Shown: one piece after another, positions 57,157 to 64,000 of the stretch
Layout: every line of letters begins with the position of its first letter
Position numbering within the stretch: position 1 is the stretch's first letter
Assembly (NCBI RefSeq): GCF_003813985.1
Contig: NZ_CP033897.1
Span: 1,984,001-2,048,000 of the forward strand
Origin: Corynebacterium gerontici
Lineage (GTDB): Bacteria > Actinomycetota > Actinomycetes > Mycobacteriales > Mycobacteriaceae
Reading direction: 5' to 3'
DNA: 64,000 nt
Position numbers and translations under genes: made by a program
Notes under the pieces: model-generated
Told to the model about the DNA's origin: nothing
The model's input: only the letters and a program-made list of their open reading frames with translations
Databases searched by the model: none

Positions 57157-58215
57157 TTGAGTTCTCATCTGCCTGATCCCACCTGGCCACAAACACCCCA
57201 GGAATTCCTCGCGGGATGGTCCATGACGAGGGGCAACTTGCGACGCTTCTTTGAGGAGCTCGCTTTGCCTCCAGTTGATGCCAATTCCCAACGCCTCGCC
57301 GGTGAGGCGTCTGCTGCCCTCGCCGCCGCGGAACTCTTCGACCTGGAACTGGGCGATTACGCCTCGGGGCTCGATTCCGTCTCTGGATCACTCGAAGCTG
57401 CCGGATCTGCACGCATCAGCACCCCGGACCCGCACATCCCCCAAGATATTGGCGCGGCGGCTTTCTTCGATATCGACAACACCCTCATTCAGGGTTCCTC
57501 CCTCGCCGTGTTCTTCATGGAACTGGCGAAGCGGCGATACTTCAAACTCAACGAAATTCTGCCGGTGGCGTGGAAGCAGGCAAAGTACCGCTTAACCGGC
57601 AGCGAAAACGCCGAGGACGTTGCGAAGGGACGTGAACAAGCCCTCGAATTCGTCAAGGGGCGAAGCGTCGCCGAGCTCGTTGAACTTTGTGAGGACATCG
57701 TTGATAGCAACATGGGCGAAAAACTGTGGCCGGGCACCAAAGCGCTCGCCGATCAGCACCTCGCCGCAGGCCAGCAAGTGTGGCTCGTCAGCGCGACCCC
57801 CGTGCAACTCGCACAGGTGCTTGCGAAGCGACTTGGGTTTACCGGGGCGCTCGGCACCGTGGCCGAAGTGGAAGATGGGCGTTTTACCGGCAGGCTCGTG
57901 GGCGACATCCTGCACGGGCCCGGCAAACGCCACGCCGTGGCCGCCCTTGCCACGCTAGAGAAACTCGACCTCAACCGATGCACCGCCTATTCGGATTCCA
58001 TCAATGACGTTCCCATGCTCTCAATGGTGGGGACCGCAGTGGCGGTGAACCCTGATCGTCAATTGCGGAAGGAGGCGGAACGGCGAGGCTGGGAGGTGCG
58101 CGACTATCGCAGCCTCCGCAAAGCTGCCCGCACCTACGGCAAACCAGCGCTTGCGGCCGCCGCGGTGAGCTACAGCGGCTGGAAAATCACCCGGCGAGCA
58201 AACAAACGGCGCTAG
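57157..58215 (+). CDS. HAD-superfamily IB hydrolase (SerB-like phosphatase)
   Basis: 352 residues. The nucleophile motif is [14 protein letters not shown] (about residue 110), motif II is LVSATPVQ, and motif IV is [12 protein letters not shown], typical of subclass IB phosphatases. The C-terminus is basic ([10 protein letters not shown]) and may touch the membrane. TTG 57157 is used; ATG 57223 ([13 protein letters not shown]) is possible but would shorten a conserved-looking region. The substrate is unknown; lysophosphatidate or phosphoserine are candidates. It ends 9 bp from the convergent DsbA-like gene. Confidence 0.85.
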   Translation: MSSHLPDPTWPQTPQEFLAGWSMTRGNLRRFFEELALPPVDANSQRLAGEASAALAAAELFDLELGDYASGLDSVSGSLEAAGSARISTPDPHIPQDIGAAAFFDIDNTLIQGSSLAVFFMELAKRRYFKLNEILPVAWKQAKYRLTGSENAEDVAKGREQALEFVKGRSVAELVELCEDIVDSNMGEKLWPGTKALADQHLAAGQQVWLVSATPVQLAQVLAKRLGFTGALGTVAEVEDGRFTGRLVGDILHGPGKRHAVAALATLEKLDLNRCTAYSDSINDVPMLSMVGTAVAVNPDRQLRKEAERRGWEVRDYRSLRKAARTYGKPALAAAAVSYSGWKITRRANKRR

Positions 58216-58224
58216 ACCAGCTCC

Positions 58225-59076
58225 TTAGGCATCCGCCACTTTCTGCAACTCCGCGTCGATGGTCTGCACGAAGGTGGAAAGGGGTTGCGCACCAGAGATG
58301 AATTGCTCACCAACAACGAAGGCGGGCGTGCCATTTATTCCGATGGAAGCGCCGTACTGCTGAGCCTGTGCAATCACCTCGTCGAAAGTGCCGTCGCCCG
58401 CCTGCGCCTGGAACTGAGCTAAATCCGGAACCCCCGCCTTCTTGGCAATGCGAACGTAATCTTCCATCTGGAAATTCGGATGTCCCTGCGTTTGGGCGGT
58501 TTCCTCGTACCAGGCTCGCTTAAATTCTTGGAACTTACCTTGCGCTGCTGCGGCGCGCCCCGCTTTGGCCGCAGCTTCTGCCGCAGGGCCATTCACCGGC
58601 ATATCGTTCCACTCAATGCGCACAAGCCCTTGATCCACATAATCCCGGATCAAAGCCGGCTCGGTTTCATTGGCCCATCGACTACAGAACGGGCATTCAA
58701 AATCAGAAAACTCGCTAATCACCACCGGCGCGTCCACCGCGCCGATAGCGAAGGGATCCTCCGGATTGCGCCGATGCACATTCAGCACGTCTTCCGCGCT
58801 GCGGATTGGCGCCTTTGGCCCAACAATCATCGCGTTGTAGCTACCATCCTCCAAAGGCTTCGGGCCCTCAAGACCCTTAGTACCTGGCGTTACTTTTTGG
58901 CGCACCTGCGCATCTGCGGATGCGCTGGATTTGCTGCTGGCGGCCTGCTGCGTATGTTCCCCACCGCGGGTATTCCCCGAGCGCAGTCCGAAGAAGTACG
59001 CACCGGCGCCCACCACAAGCACAACGACCACGATGAGCGCGATCAGTACAGGACGGTTGGGTTTGTTGCTACTCAT
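58225..59076 (-). CDS. DsbA-family membrane-anchored thiol oxidoreductase
   Basis: 283 residues. One N-terminal signal anchor (VLIALIVVVVLVVGAGAYFF) is followed by a Ser/Ala-rich linker and a DsbA domain. The active site is FECPFC and cis-Pro is in NGTPAFVVGEQF. It is expected outside the membrane, forming or rearranging disulfides in exported proteins. In many actinobacteria this protein is near the heme and ccs genes. Confidence 0.93.
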   Translation of the reverse strand: MSSNKPNRPVLIALIVVVVLVVGAGAYFFGLRSGNTRGGEHTQQAASSKSSASADAQVRQKVTPGTKGLEGPKPLEDGSYNAMIVGPKAPIRSAEDVLNVHRRNPEDPFAIGAVDAPVVISEFSDFECPFCSRWANETEPALIRDYVDQGLVRIEWNDMPVNGPAAEAAAKAGRAAAAQGKFQEFKRAWYEETAQTQGHPNFQMEDYVRIAKKAGVPDLAQFQAQAGDGTFDEVIAQAQQYGASIGINGTPAFVVGEQFISGAQPLSTFVQTIDAELQKVADA

Positions 59077-59179
59077 AAGGTCACCTTCCTTGTGCGCTCA
59101 GGATTCCGGATGCACCAAAGCCGCCGAGATACACAAGCTCTTGGCTGAGATTCGGCGGCTTCTAGCGTGCAAGGATGTA

Positions 59180-59281
59180 TTACTTGCCAAGCTTTCTACG
59201 CTGCACACGGGTGCGACGCAGCAGCTTGCGGTGCTTCTTCTTGGACATGCGCTTGCGGCGCTTCTTAATCACAGAACCCAT
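59180..59281 (-). CDS. Ribosomal protein bS22 (AURKAIP1/COX24-type small basic protein)
   Basis: 33 residues: [20 protein letters not shown] followed by [13 protein letters not shown]. This very basic peptide is nearly invariant in actinobacteria and is the small-subunit protein bS22 seen in mycobacterial ribosome structures. The frame is open upstream, but only the part from ATG 59281 matches the family. Confidence 0.92.
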
Positions 59282-59664
59282 AACGGTCCCCTTTACAAAT
59301 TTCGTTGGTGTACGTACTTCCCTGTCGACGTGGCCACCCAAGCTCATTCCCGCTTTCGCCGGATTTTGCGTTTGAAGTGCACATTCTCCCGCAACTGGGC
59401 GGCACTTGGAGTACAAGCGCGCTCTATGCAGAACGCACCGTATCCAAGTCGGAGCCGACACGAATGCGCTCCATCATACCGGCGGGCGGGCGGCCAACCA
59501 AAATGAGTTGTCCGAAAGAACAGGCTTTGAACACCAATCAGAGACGTCAACCCCATCAGCAACGCCGCAGGTGTTTGCGATCCACCTGGATGTTGCTGAT
59601 GGGGCTGACGAAGTGTACGGAACTGCTGTGAGCAGCCACGAGCGGCTCACCACAGCGCAAGAAT
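59282..59664. other. 383-bp intergenic region with a long inverted repeat
   Basis: No gene is recognised. Its main feature is a large hairpin at 59545-59610: CCCCATCAGCAAC (59551-59563) pairs perfectly with GTTGCTGATGGGG (59592-59604), and the pairing extends outward through CGTCA/TGACG with one mismatch. An inner CAGGTG/CACCTG pair lies in the loop. It may end transcription of the HTH gene, but no T-run follows. The right-hand part near 59282-59400 should hold the bS22 promoter. Confidence 0.7.
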
Positions 59665-59856
59665 CTAGCCGACCTCGTAGTACGAGGCATCCAGATACTC
59701 ATTCACCGCTTTTTCGTGGACGCGGAAACTGCGCCCCACGCGCACTGCAGGCAATTCGCCGGAGTGCACTAAGCGATAGACGGTCATCTTGGACACTCGC
59801 ATGATTTCTGCGACCTCAGCGACCGTTAAAAAGGTTCCGTTTTCTTCTCTTGCCAT
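59665..59856 (-). CDS. Excisionase/MerR-type helix-turn-helix protein
   Basis: 63 residues: MAREENGTFLTVAEVAEIMR, VSKMTVYRLVHSGELPAVRV, GRSFRVHEKAVNEYLDASYY. This is the winged helix-turn-helix of the excisionase family (helix V-A-E-I-M then M-T-V-Y-R-L). In corynebacteria a gene of this type lies beside proC, where it is a conserved chromosomal regulator rather than a phage excisionase. Targets are unknown. Confidence 0.85.
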   Translation of the reverse strand: MAREENGTFLTVAEVAEIMRVSKMTVYRLVHSGELPAVRVGRSFRVHEKAVNEYLDASYYEVG

Positions 59857-60076
59857 AGTTATATCTACCCTTCAGCTCGTGGCGCGCTGTAGGCTTCCCC
59901 TCCCACAGAACGGACACGCACGTGCTTGCATTAGCTTAGCGTGAATTGTGAGACGGCTGCGACTCACGGGAACTCAGGCGTTTCAATCATCCCCTGAACA
60001 ACATTGCGCCTCATAGAAAGCACTGCACACAACAGTTTCTCGCGGCAACAGCAGCATGTACCTTGAAGTAGAACTT

Positions 60077-60114
60077 CAAAGAAAAGGGGTAACAACCCTC
60101 GTGGTTGTTACCCC
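60077..60114 (-). terminator. Terminator of proC
   Basis: GGGGTAACAACC (60086-60097) pairs perfectly with GGTTGTTACCCC (60103-60114). On the minus strand it is followed by TTTTCTTTG. A dispersed-word copy at 60126 lies between this hairpin and the proC stop. The remaining gap to the HTH gene (59857-60076) shows no gene. Confidence 0.88.
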
Positions 60115-60138
60115 TCGCGTGAGACGTCGAAAAGCGTC

Positions 60139-60945
60139 TTACTTCCCCATCTCGGCGTTGCGCTGTGCCGCCGCTTCCGCCGCACGATACACCATGCCGC
60201 GCAAACCGGACTCCTCCAGGGAACGCAGCGCAGCAATCGTTGTACCACCCGGCGAAGACACATTCGCCCGCAACTGGGCGGGCTCTTCACCGGTCTCCTT
60301 GAGCATCGTCGCCGCACCATACATCGATTGCGTGGCTAAAGTCTTCGCAACGTCGCGCGGCAGGCCAAGATCAACACCGGCGTCAATCATCGCTTCAACG
60401 AAAAGGAAGAGATACGCAGGCGAAGAACCAGACATCGCGATCACCGCGTCCATGTCGGACTCGTCGATTACCGCGACCTCCCCCACCGTTTGCAGCAGTT
60501 TACGAACCTGCTCAACGTTCTCATCATCGGCGAAACGCCCCGGTGCAACGGCAGACATGCCCTTGCCCACCAGCATCGGAGTGTTCGGCATAACGCGAAG
60601 CACCGGCGTACCAGCCGCCAAAACTTCTTCGATGGCGGCCGACTTCACCCCCGCAGCCATGGACACCACGATCGTGGCGTCGTTGTTATCCACGGTCTCT
60701 GCAATCTCATCGACCACAGCCACAAGCTGTTTGGGCTTCACGCACAAGAAGACCACGTCAACGCCATCCGCGGCAGCAGCATTTTCCTCAAAGGGCTGAA
60801 TTCCATACTGCTCCTTGAGCTCCTGCCCCCGCTCCTTGCGACGATTGGCAACGTGAATCCTCTTCGGGCTCATTCCACCGGCGATCAATCCAGCGAGCAA
60901 AGCCTCGCCGATCTTGCCGCCACCAATGATTGCAACAGTAGACAT
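60139..60945 (-). CDS. proC: Pyrroline-5-carboxylate reductase
   Basis: Last step of proline synthesis, NAD(P)H-dependent. It has 268 residues from ATG 60945. The N-terminal fold is [34 protein letters not shown] and the C-terminal signature [12 protein letters not shown] are present. The upstream open frame of nine codons is not used. It precedes the HTH gene with a terminator between. Confidence 0.96.
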   Translation of the reverse strand: MSTVAIIGGGKIGEALLAGLIAGGMSPKRIHVANRRKERGQELKEQYGIQPFEENAAAADGVDVVFLCVKPKQLVAVVDEIAETVDNNDATIVVSMAAGVKSAAIEEVLAAGTPVLRVMPNTPMLVGKGMSAVAPGRFADDENVEQVRKLLQTVGEVAVIDESDMDAVIAMSGSSPAYLFLFVEAMIDAGVDLGLPRDVAKTLATQSMYGAATMLKETGEEPAQLRANVSSPGGTTIAALRSLEESGLRGMVYRAAEAAAQRNAEMGK

Positions 60946-61052
60946 GGCTCCCACAGTGCCATGACAACCCAAACATTCGCCACCCGGCGCTACACAGCAA
61001 AAGCGCCCCGCAACTACATGCGGGGCACCAGTTGAAAACCTGAAACCTGGAT

Positions 61053-62165
61053 TTATGCGATCAGCGCGGGGCCGAATGTCATCACCAAACCAACAAGAGC
61101 TGACAGTCCCATGCTGAGCTTGTCGCTAGATGTGCGCAGAGCGTGCACCACACCGACCATCGCGCCGGTCACCAGCAGAGCAAGAACAGTCACGATCCAC
61201 TTGTTCAAGGATCCCCAGAGCATCTGGAAGCCGAAGAACACAACGGCGCCGATCACGATGCCCACCAAGGCCATCAAGATCACAGCCCCCATGGAAACCT
61301 TTTCGTTCTTAGCCTCTTCCTCATCGTAGGCGGTGGCAAGCGCGTCATCGTCGAGCTCTTCCAGCTCGTCACGCTGTTTCTGAGTGTCTTGAACGTCAGC
61401 CTCAGATGTGGGGTCTTCCTCCGCGATCTGCGGAATCACGTTCGTGTCCTCCGCATCCATCTGAGGGCGAACAGGCTCAGAAACGCCGCGGATCACCGTG
61501 GTCTGCTCGGCATCGTGTTCCTCTGCCTCAAAGCGTTCAGATTCCGCCTCCGGCTGCTGGGTCTCCGACTCGGAAACCGCAGGCGCCTGGGCGGGGAAGG
61601 AACCGGTGGTCAAACGCACCGGATCTTTTTCGTCCACCACCTGCAATTGAATACCGGAGCCGTCCTGGGAGCCGGTGGAGACGTCTCCAGCATCATGCGC
61701 GGTGGGACGGTCTTGCTCATCCTCTGCATCCGCCGCCTCGTCTGGAATGTCAACGGCGAGGGGCTCATCGTGATCTTCGTCCGCATCCTCGCGGGGCTGT
61801 GCCCCAAGGGGATGGGCAATCACGTCTTCTTGAGCGTCGGTGGCATCTTCATTGGGCTCTACGCCCAGCGGCGCAGGTTGATCCTCTGCCGGGTCCTTGT
61901 CCGCTTCGGTGTCGCGCTCTACCTCGAGCGGATCCGGGGAGTCTGGATCCTGACGGTTTTCGTGCTCTTCGTCGATCGGCACATTGGAGTGCTTCGATTC
62001 CGCAGGCTTGGAAGCCACCTTGGGAATGTTGCCGGTCAGCTCCGCAACGGAGATACCGCCTTCTTCCAGGCTACGGCGACGACGGCGACGTGGGGTGCTG
62101 GAGCTGTCCTCCGAACCGCCCGAACGTGCTAGCAGTTCGGCGACAGTGAGTTGCTTATCGCTCAT
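61053..62165 (-). CDS. Acidic membrane protein linked to Ppx/GppA
   Basis: 370 residues. After a short basic patch (RRRRRR near residue 30) comes a long, low-complexity acidic stretch (about residues 50-270, rich in Asp, Glu, Pro). Three C-terminal membrane helices follow: [38 protein letters not shown] and [16 protein letters not shown]. The N-terminal segment [11 protein letters not shown]-type ([14 protein letters not shown]) and a repeat ISVAELTG are typical of this actinobacterial family near ppx. It overlaps the ppx stop by one base. Function is unknown. Confidence 0.82.
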   Translation of the reverse strand: MSDKQLTVAELLARSGGSEDSSSTPRRRRRRSLEEGGISVAELTGNIPKVASKPAESKHSNVPIDEEHENRQDPDSPDPLEVERDTEADKDPAEDQPAPLGVEPNEDATDAQEDVIAHPLGAQPREDADEDHDEPLAVDIPDEAADAEDEQDRPTAHDAGDVSTGSQDGSGIQLQVVDEKDPVRLTTGSFPAQAPAVSESETQQPEAESERFEAEEHDAEQTTVIRGVSEPVRPQMDAEDTNVIPQIAEEDPTSEADVQDTQKQRDELEELDDDALATAYDEEEAKNEKVSMGAVILMALVGIVIGAVVFFGFQMLWGSLNKWIVTVLALLVTGAMVGVVHALRTSSDKLSMGLSALVGLVMTFGPALIA

Positions 62166-63136
62166 TACTCCTTGTTACCTCCTCGGCCCTTCGGCCGGGT
62201 CGTCTGTGGGGACACTCCTTGTTCGAGACGACGAAGGATTACTCCCTCGCGTAGCGCCCAAGGACAAATCTCAATTCTTTCAAGCTCCAAGGCCCGCATC
62301 GCTGCTTCGGCAACGAGTGCGCCAGCCACAATCTGGTGCGAGCGATTGGAACTTACTCCTTCTAATTCTGCACGGTCAGCCGCTGTCATGCGAGAAATGA
62401 AGGCAATCAATTGTCGCAAACCCGCCGCTGTAAGCTCTCGTTGCACGTACATTCCGGCAGAAGAAGGCGCCGCGCCGGTGAGTCGCGCCAGCGTACGGAA
62501 GGTTTTTGACGTCGCCGCCGCGCGCCACTTCGGCCCATAGGCTCGCAGCGCTTTTGCAGGCTCGTCCAATTCGGCGTCGATAAAATCACGTAGAAGATTG
62601 ATCGTTTTACGTGAAGGCGGATCGGAATCGAACCAATTGTGGGTCAAACGCGCGGCACCCAAGTCCAAGGAAAATGCCGCATCCGGCTCCTCCTGCGTCC
62701 CGCAGGACATCTCCAGGGAACCGCCACCGATATCGAGGTTAATGATGCGCCCTGCAGACCATCCGTACCAGCGGCGGACAGCGAGAAAGGTCAATCGCGC
62801 TTCATCGGTGCCAGAGAGGATCTCCAAGCGCACACCCGTTTCACGCTCGACGTGATCGAGCACATCATCGGCGTTGCTGGCCGAGCGCACGGCTGAGGTT
62901 GCAAAGGGCATGATTTCCTCGCAACCAAGTTTCTCTGCTACATCTTTGGCTTCTTCAATGAAGTTGGTGAGCTTACGCACGCCCTTGCCACTGAGGGCAC
63001 CGTCGCTATCGAGGTACTCAACCAACTTCAGGGTGGTCTTCCAATCGCTCATTGGGCTTGGCTGGCCACCTTGCTTGGCGTCCACCACAACCATATGAAC
63101 GGTATTGCTTCCCACGTCCAATACACCTAATCGCAC
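62165..63136 (-). CDS. Ppx/GppA-family phosphatase
   Basis: Sugar-kinase/actin-fold enzyme acting on polyphosphate or pppGpp. It has 323 residues from GTG 63136 (VRLGVLDVGSNTVHMVVVDA), the family's usual start. The second phosphate-binding loop is NLDIGGGSLEMSCG. The open frame continues upstream to 63337, but a start at or before 63199 would overlap the divergent gene. Actinobacterial homologues are exopolyphosphatases (Ppx1/Ppx2). Which activity this one has cannot be told. Confidence 0.88.
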   Translation of the reverse strand: MRLGVLDVGSNTVHMVVVDAKQGGQPSPMSDWKTTLKLVEYLDSDGALSGKGVRKLTNFIEEAKDVAEKLGCEEIMPFATSAVRSASNADDVLDHVERETGVRLEILSGTDEARLTFLAVRRWYGWSAGRIINLDIGGGSLEMSCGTQEEPDAAFSLDLGAARLTHNWFDSDPPSRKTINLLRDFIDAELDEPAKALRAYGPKWRAAATSKTFRTLARLTGAAPSSAGMYVQRELTAAGLRQLIAFISRMTAADRAELEGVSSNRSHQIVAGALVAEAAMRALELERIEICPWALREGVILRRLEQGVSPQTTRPKGRGGNKE

Positions 63137-63197
63137 GTTATTAGCGTAGACGGTATAGCGTGATTTCGTATGCACCGCCCCCGAAAGTTGAGTTTTC

Positions 63198-64000
63198 ATG
63201 CCTAGGATCAACCTCGGTTTTCCCGCAAGCTCTCCCGCCGCAGCATCCATCCGCCGCGGCGATGAACTGCCCCCGGATTTCCCGCGCGAATGGTTCGAGT
63301 TCACCAACCCCGAGGATCCACTGCACCAAATCACCATCGACTTAACCTGGCTGGAATCAACCTATGCCTGCGGTTTCGGCACATCGCGCTGCAAGGGCAT
63401 CGATGCCACCAACCCCGACGTTGGTTGCTGCGGCCACGGTGCGTTCCTCACCGATGAGGAGGATCGCGCTCAGCTTTTCGACGCCGCGACGCGCATGCCC
63501 AAACGCTTTTGGCAACACCACCTTGAAACTGCCGAGGGCGAACTGGAGCCCTGGTTAGTGTGGGATGAGCTGGACAACGATGATGGCGAAGCGGAGCCCG
63601 CCCTCAAGACGAAAGTGATCGACGGCGCCTGCATTTTTGCTAACCGAGCAGGCTGGGACACTGGCGCAGGATGCGCGATCCATCAGTGGGCACTAGAGGC
63701 AGGCGAAGATCTGACGGTGGTCAAACCCGAGGTGTGCTGGCAGTTACCGCTGCGCCGCCTGGAGGCCTATGAAGATCGAGCTGATGGACAAGAAATTCTG
63801 CGAACCACCATCACCGAGTATGAGCGCCGTGGATGGGGTGGCGGTGGTGAGGACTTCGATTGGTATTGCACCACCGATGCGCGCTGCCACGACAATGCCC
63901 AACCAATGTGGCAGAGCCACGAGCAGGAATTACGCGCCTTGATCGGGGACGCTTCTTACGAGGTCCTAGCCCAGCATTGCCGTTCTCGGCAGGAGTTGAT
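63198..64000 (+). CDS. Conserved actinobacterial Cys-rich protein (partial, runs off window)
   Basis: From ATG 63198 the frame is open to the window end (about 267 codons, no stop). The sequence begins [21 protein letters not shown] Cys cluster [19 protein letters not shown] and GCCGHGAFL, with further Cys at [15 protein letters not shown] and CTTDARCH, suggests a metal- or Fe-S-binding site like YkgJ/DUF3109-type proteins. It is divergent from the Ppx gene, 61 bp between starts. A dispersed-word copy lies at 63473 (AQLFDAA). Confidence 0.8.
   Translation, partial: MPRINLGFPASSPAAASIRRGDELPPDFPREWFEFTNPEDPLHQITIDLTWLESTYACGFGTSRCKGIDATNPDVGCCGHGAFLTDEEDRAQLFDAATRMPKRFWQHHLETAEGELEPWLVWDELDNDDGEAEPALKTKVIDGACIFANRAGWDTGAGCAIHQWALEAGEDLTVVKPEVCWQLPLRRLEAYEDRADGQEILRTTITEYERRGWGGGGEDFDWYCTTDARCHDNAQPMWQSHEQELRALIGDASYEVLAQHCRSRQEL

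Noticed and set aside
59344-59562. 72-codon minus-strand frame upstream of bS22
   Set aside because: No ribosome site, no family-like sequence, and it runs through the long inverted repeat region.
59665-59856. Excisionase-type HTH protein as evidence of a prophage
   Set aside because: No integrase or phage genes nearby; this HTH type beside proC is a stable chromosomal gene in related actinobacteria.
2636-63482. The dispersed word as a KOPS-like polar chromosome-segregation signal
   Set aside because: Copies are about equally frequent in both orientations within this single window, so no polarity is seen; other roles remain open.

Overview
The window is chromosomal DNA from an actinobacterium, almost certainly a Corynebacterium. 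The evidence is the high-GC core proteins of corynebacterial type (RpoB, RpoC, bS22, Ino1), the mannosyltransferase MgtA beside the menaquinone genes, a HemD fused to a methyltransferase domain, a System II cytochrome c assembly cluster, and a gene order that broadly matches the ppx-proC-hem-ccs-men-secE-nusG-rpl-rpoBC region known from this genus. Most genes lie on the minus strand. The species is not determined.

Region 1 (1-23.1 kb) is information processing with accessory genes between. It holds rpoC (cut by the window start), rpoB, rplL-rplJ with an L10 leader and attenuator, rplA-rplK, nusG, secE, and tRNAs for Trp, Met, Thr and Tyr. Interspersed are a DUF3068/PorA-like membrane protein, a 6PGDH-type dehydrogenase, a decayed stretch with three dead genes (one a HicB-type antitoxin), an aldehyde dehydrogenase interrupted by a UAG, an ECF transporter next to a nucleoside hydrolase, inositol-phosphate synthase with LacI-type operators, an Old Yellow Enzyme, and an M48-like protein whose catalytic Glu is Gln.

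Region 2 (23.1-38.4 kb) is menaquinone synthesis: polyprenyl diphosphate synthase, menJ, menG, menD, menC, menB, menE and menA, with mgtA and small membrane proteins. A two-gene NgoMIV-like restriction-modification cassette, an L-2-hydroxyacid dehydrogenase, a frameshifted VOC gene and an AAA ATPase remnant sit among them.

Region 3 (38.4-59.1 kb) is cytochrome c and heme. It holds ccsB, resB, ccdA and a ResA-like thioredoxin; then hemL, hemY and hemE; then a P-type-ATPase-like protein lacking every catalytic and metal-binding signature; then two small membrane proteins; then hemB, hemD, hemC and hemA, a glutaredoxin-like protein, a HAD phosphatase and a DsbA-like protein. Together regions 2 and 3 supply quinone, heme and covalent cytochrome c for respiration.

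Region 4 (59.1-64 kb) holds the gene for bS22, an excisionase-type HTH protein, proC, an acidic membrane protein, a Ppx/GppA phosphatase and the start of a Cys-rich conserved protein.

The most notable observations are the intact but catalytically empty P-type ATPase inside the heme operon, and a dispersed 10-bp word, GCTTTTCGAC. I counted 19 exact copies by eye against about 0.1 expected for random sequence, in all three codon phases, on both strands and enriched between genes. No CRISPR array, insertion sequence, rRNA or prophage was seen.
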